Assembly: GCA_014338405.1 (NCBI GenBank)
Contig: JTDE01000413.1
Span: 88,022 to 152,021, forward strand
From: Paragonimus skrjabini miyazakii
Taxonomy: Eukaryota; Platyhelminthes; Trematoda; Plagiorchiida; Troglotrematidae
DNA length: 64,000 nt
Direction: 5' to 3'
Shown here: piece by piece, positions 62,530-64,000 of the stretch
How positions within the stretch are numbered: position 1 is the stretch's first letter
How the letters are laid out: each line of letters starts with the position of its first letter
Program-made: the position numbers and the translations under genes
The notes under the pieces: model-generated
What the model was told of the DNA's origin: nothing
Database searches by the model: none
Seen by the model: only the letters and a program-made list of their open reading frames with translations

Positions 62530-64000
62530 AAAAAACCGGAGATAAACAATCTCTACCACTTCAAACTTTTGATCATCATGTTGAACGACTTTTAAGGCAG
62601 AATATTGTAACACTGTTTGCATTCCTTTCACACTTAAATTGATTTCTCGTTTACTAGTAATTTTAATAACAAATTAGTAATTATTAGTGGTATTTTAAGA
62701 AGATAGATATTAGCTAAGTGTCCCAACATTAGCTTAATGGCAAGCTAGGTGCAATCCTTTCAAGCAGTTTATGAAGAGGTCAGAACTAACCGATTGGAAA
62801 AATTCTGTGCATAAGTGAAGTAAGCATTGTAGATGAATGAAGCAAGCTGGGTAGAGTAGTAGGTTTATCGTTTTGTGCAGTGTTATAATGAACTCAGGAG
62901 ATTTAACCCAAACTTGTTAAAATCACGCGCTGTCTAAGTAAGTTAACGAATGACATTATCAGCAAATTTTGACCACACTAAAATGGAACACTATAGTTTC
63001 TCTAACGTGAGGTTTTCTTAACCTTTATACCTCTCAGGATGGCAGTTATTTTCAGTGTTGGTTCGAAAAATTGGTCGACTTTCAGTTGAATAGTTTAGTT
63101 GTAAAGGAGAACATTAACATACAGGAAAAACGCATGGTATTCAAAGCAAAGTTTTAACTATGTATTAATAGGGCAGTGTTCCCGTATGACTGCATCTCAA
63201 GTGTTCATTTCTCTACGGAGAGGAAAACCACAAAATATTCAGAAGCAGAGGAAGAGCGTGGTTGTGTCGTTTGTCAAGTAATTTCCGTGTCTTTAAATAA
63301 ATGTGAATTCGTGAGTTATTGTTGGTTCAGATAAATAAAATAAAATCAGTCTCCTAGCGAATAGGAAGAAGAACAATTTGGTTCACAAGAGAATTTAGTG
63401 AATAAGATCTTTTTTGTGTATTCAGCAAAACTTTTGAAAGTTCCTTGTCATTCAGAACTCATCAATTTTAGAACGGTTAGTTCCCTTTGAAAGTATGAAA
63501 ATGAGCAGCTAAAACACGAATGGTTACAGATGCGCCCATTCCGAACTGGTTCATCAATACCACATTTGCAGTGACACAAATCAGTTCTCACAGCAAACAT
63601 TTTTCGCAGTCAGCGGGTTATAACAAGTCAAAGAAAGGTCAGGTTTAAGAACAGTTGTTTCTGAACACACAAGGTGGATTTGAGGCGTCTGATTGTGATA
63701 AAATGGCCTAACAGGGTCCCGAATGCATAAGCTGCATCGTCAACCTGACCATTGGTTAGAACGTGAATAACAATGGCTGAAACTGATTGTTTAGATGTTT
63801 TAGTAAAATTAACATTCTTTAATAAGACTTATTTCTAGACGCATTGGGACAACTGTTCCCCCAATCTAAAAGTCAGGCATCTCTAGGCCCTCCTTGAGAT
63901 GGTCCTGTGTACAGATCCTCCTTGCAAGTGTGAACAGCGTATTCAATAGGCTTCGGTTTAGGCGGACTTCTACGATGCCACTACGGTTTAGGTATCGACG
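62530..64000. other. Right edge, nothing recognised
   Basis: AT-rich. The last 150 bases (from about 63840) are richer in G+C, with TCTCTAGGCCCTCCTTGAGA, and may be the edge of a repeat cut by the window. Confidence 0.3.

Overview
The window looks like a piece of an animal nuclear genome, most probably a parasitic flatworm (digenean trematode). The basis is an AT-rich composition, no prokaryote-style gene packing, GT-AG-bounded exons lost in long introns, two decayed Penelope-like retroelements with a GIY-YIG tail, a decayed CR1-like LINE, and a family of tRNA-derived SINE copies. The lineage call is an inference. A run of 507 Ns (37355-37861) marks an assembly gap.

The main gene is on the minus strand and fills most of the window. 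I assemble it from three exons with compatible phases: exon 1 ending at 51010, exon 2 at 4763-4923 and exon 3 at 1052-1267. It appears to encode a secreted fibroblast growth factor-like ligand of about 257 residues, counting from a Met codon at 51404-51406. Three things agree. Trefoil-strand motifs occur in the right order. Intron 1 is in phase 1, ten residues after the D-G-R-V turn. Intron 2 is in phase 0, just after the C-M-x-x-x-G strand. Both phases and places are those of the FGF core in other animals. Intron 1 is about 46 kb and intron 2 about 3.5 kb. The protein ends early after the W...R-x-G segment, and it carries loop insertions not usual in the family.

Layout: 1-1051, 3' flank of the gene; 1052-4923, exons 3 and 2 with SINE copies between them; 4924-51009, intron 1, holding a minus-strand CR1-like LINE remnant (about 8.0-10.4 kb), a Penelope-like copy bounded by inverted repeats (17.2-18.3 kb), several SINE copies, a possible nested plus-strand two-exon unit with N-glycosylation sequons (36069-36957), the gap, and a second Penelope-like copy with an open GIY-YIG segment (46.35-47.17 kb); 51010-51424, exon 1; 51.4-64 kb, upstream flank with an inverted SINE pair, two isolated plus-strand exon candidates (58086-58264 and 61567-61805) and a GC-richer unclassified segment at 59.0-59.7 kb.

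No rRNA, tRNA gene, CRISPR array or operon was seen. Everything was read by eye, so boundaries of decayed repeats are approximate, and exons shorter than about 60 codons with weak splice sites will have been missed.
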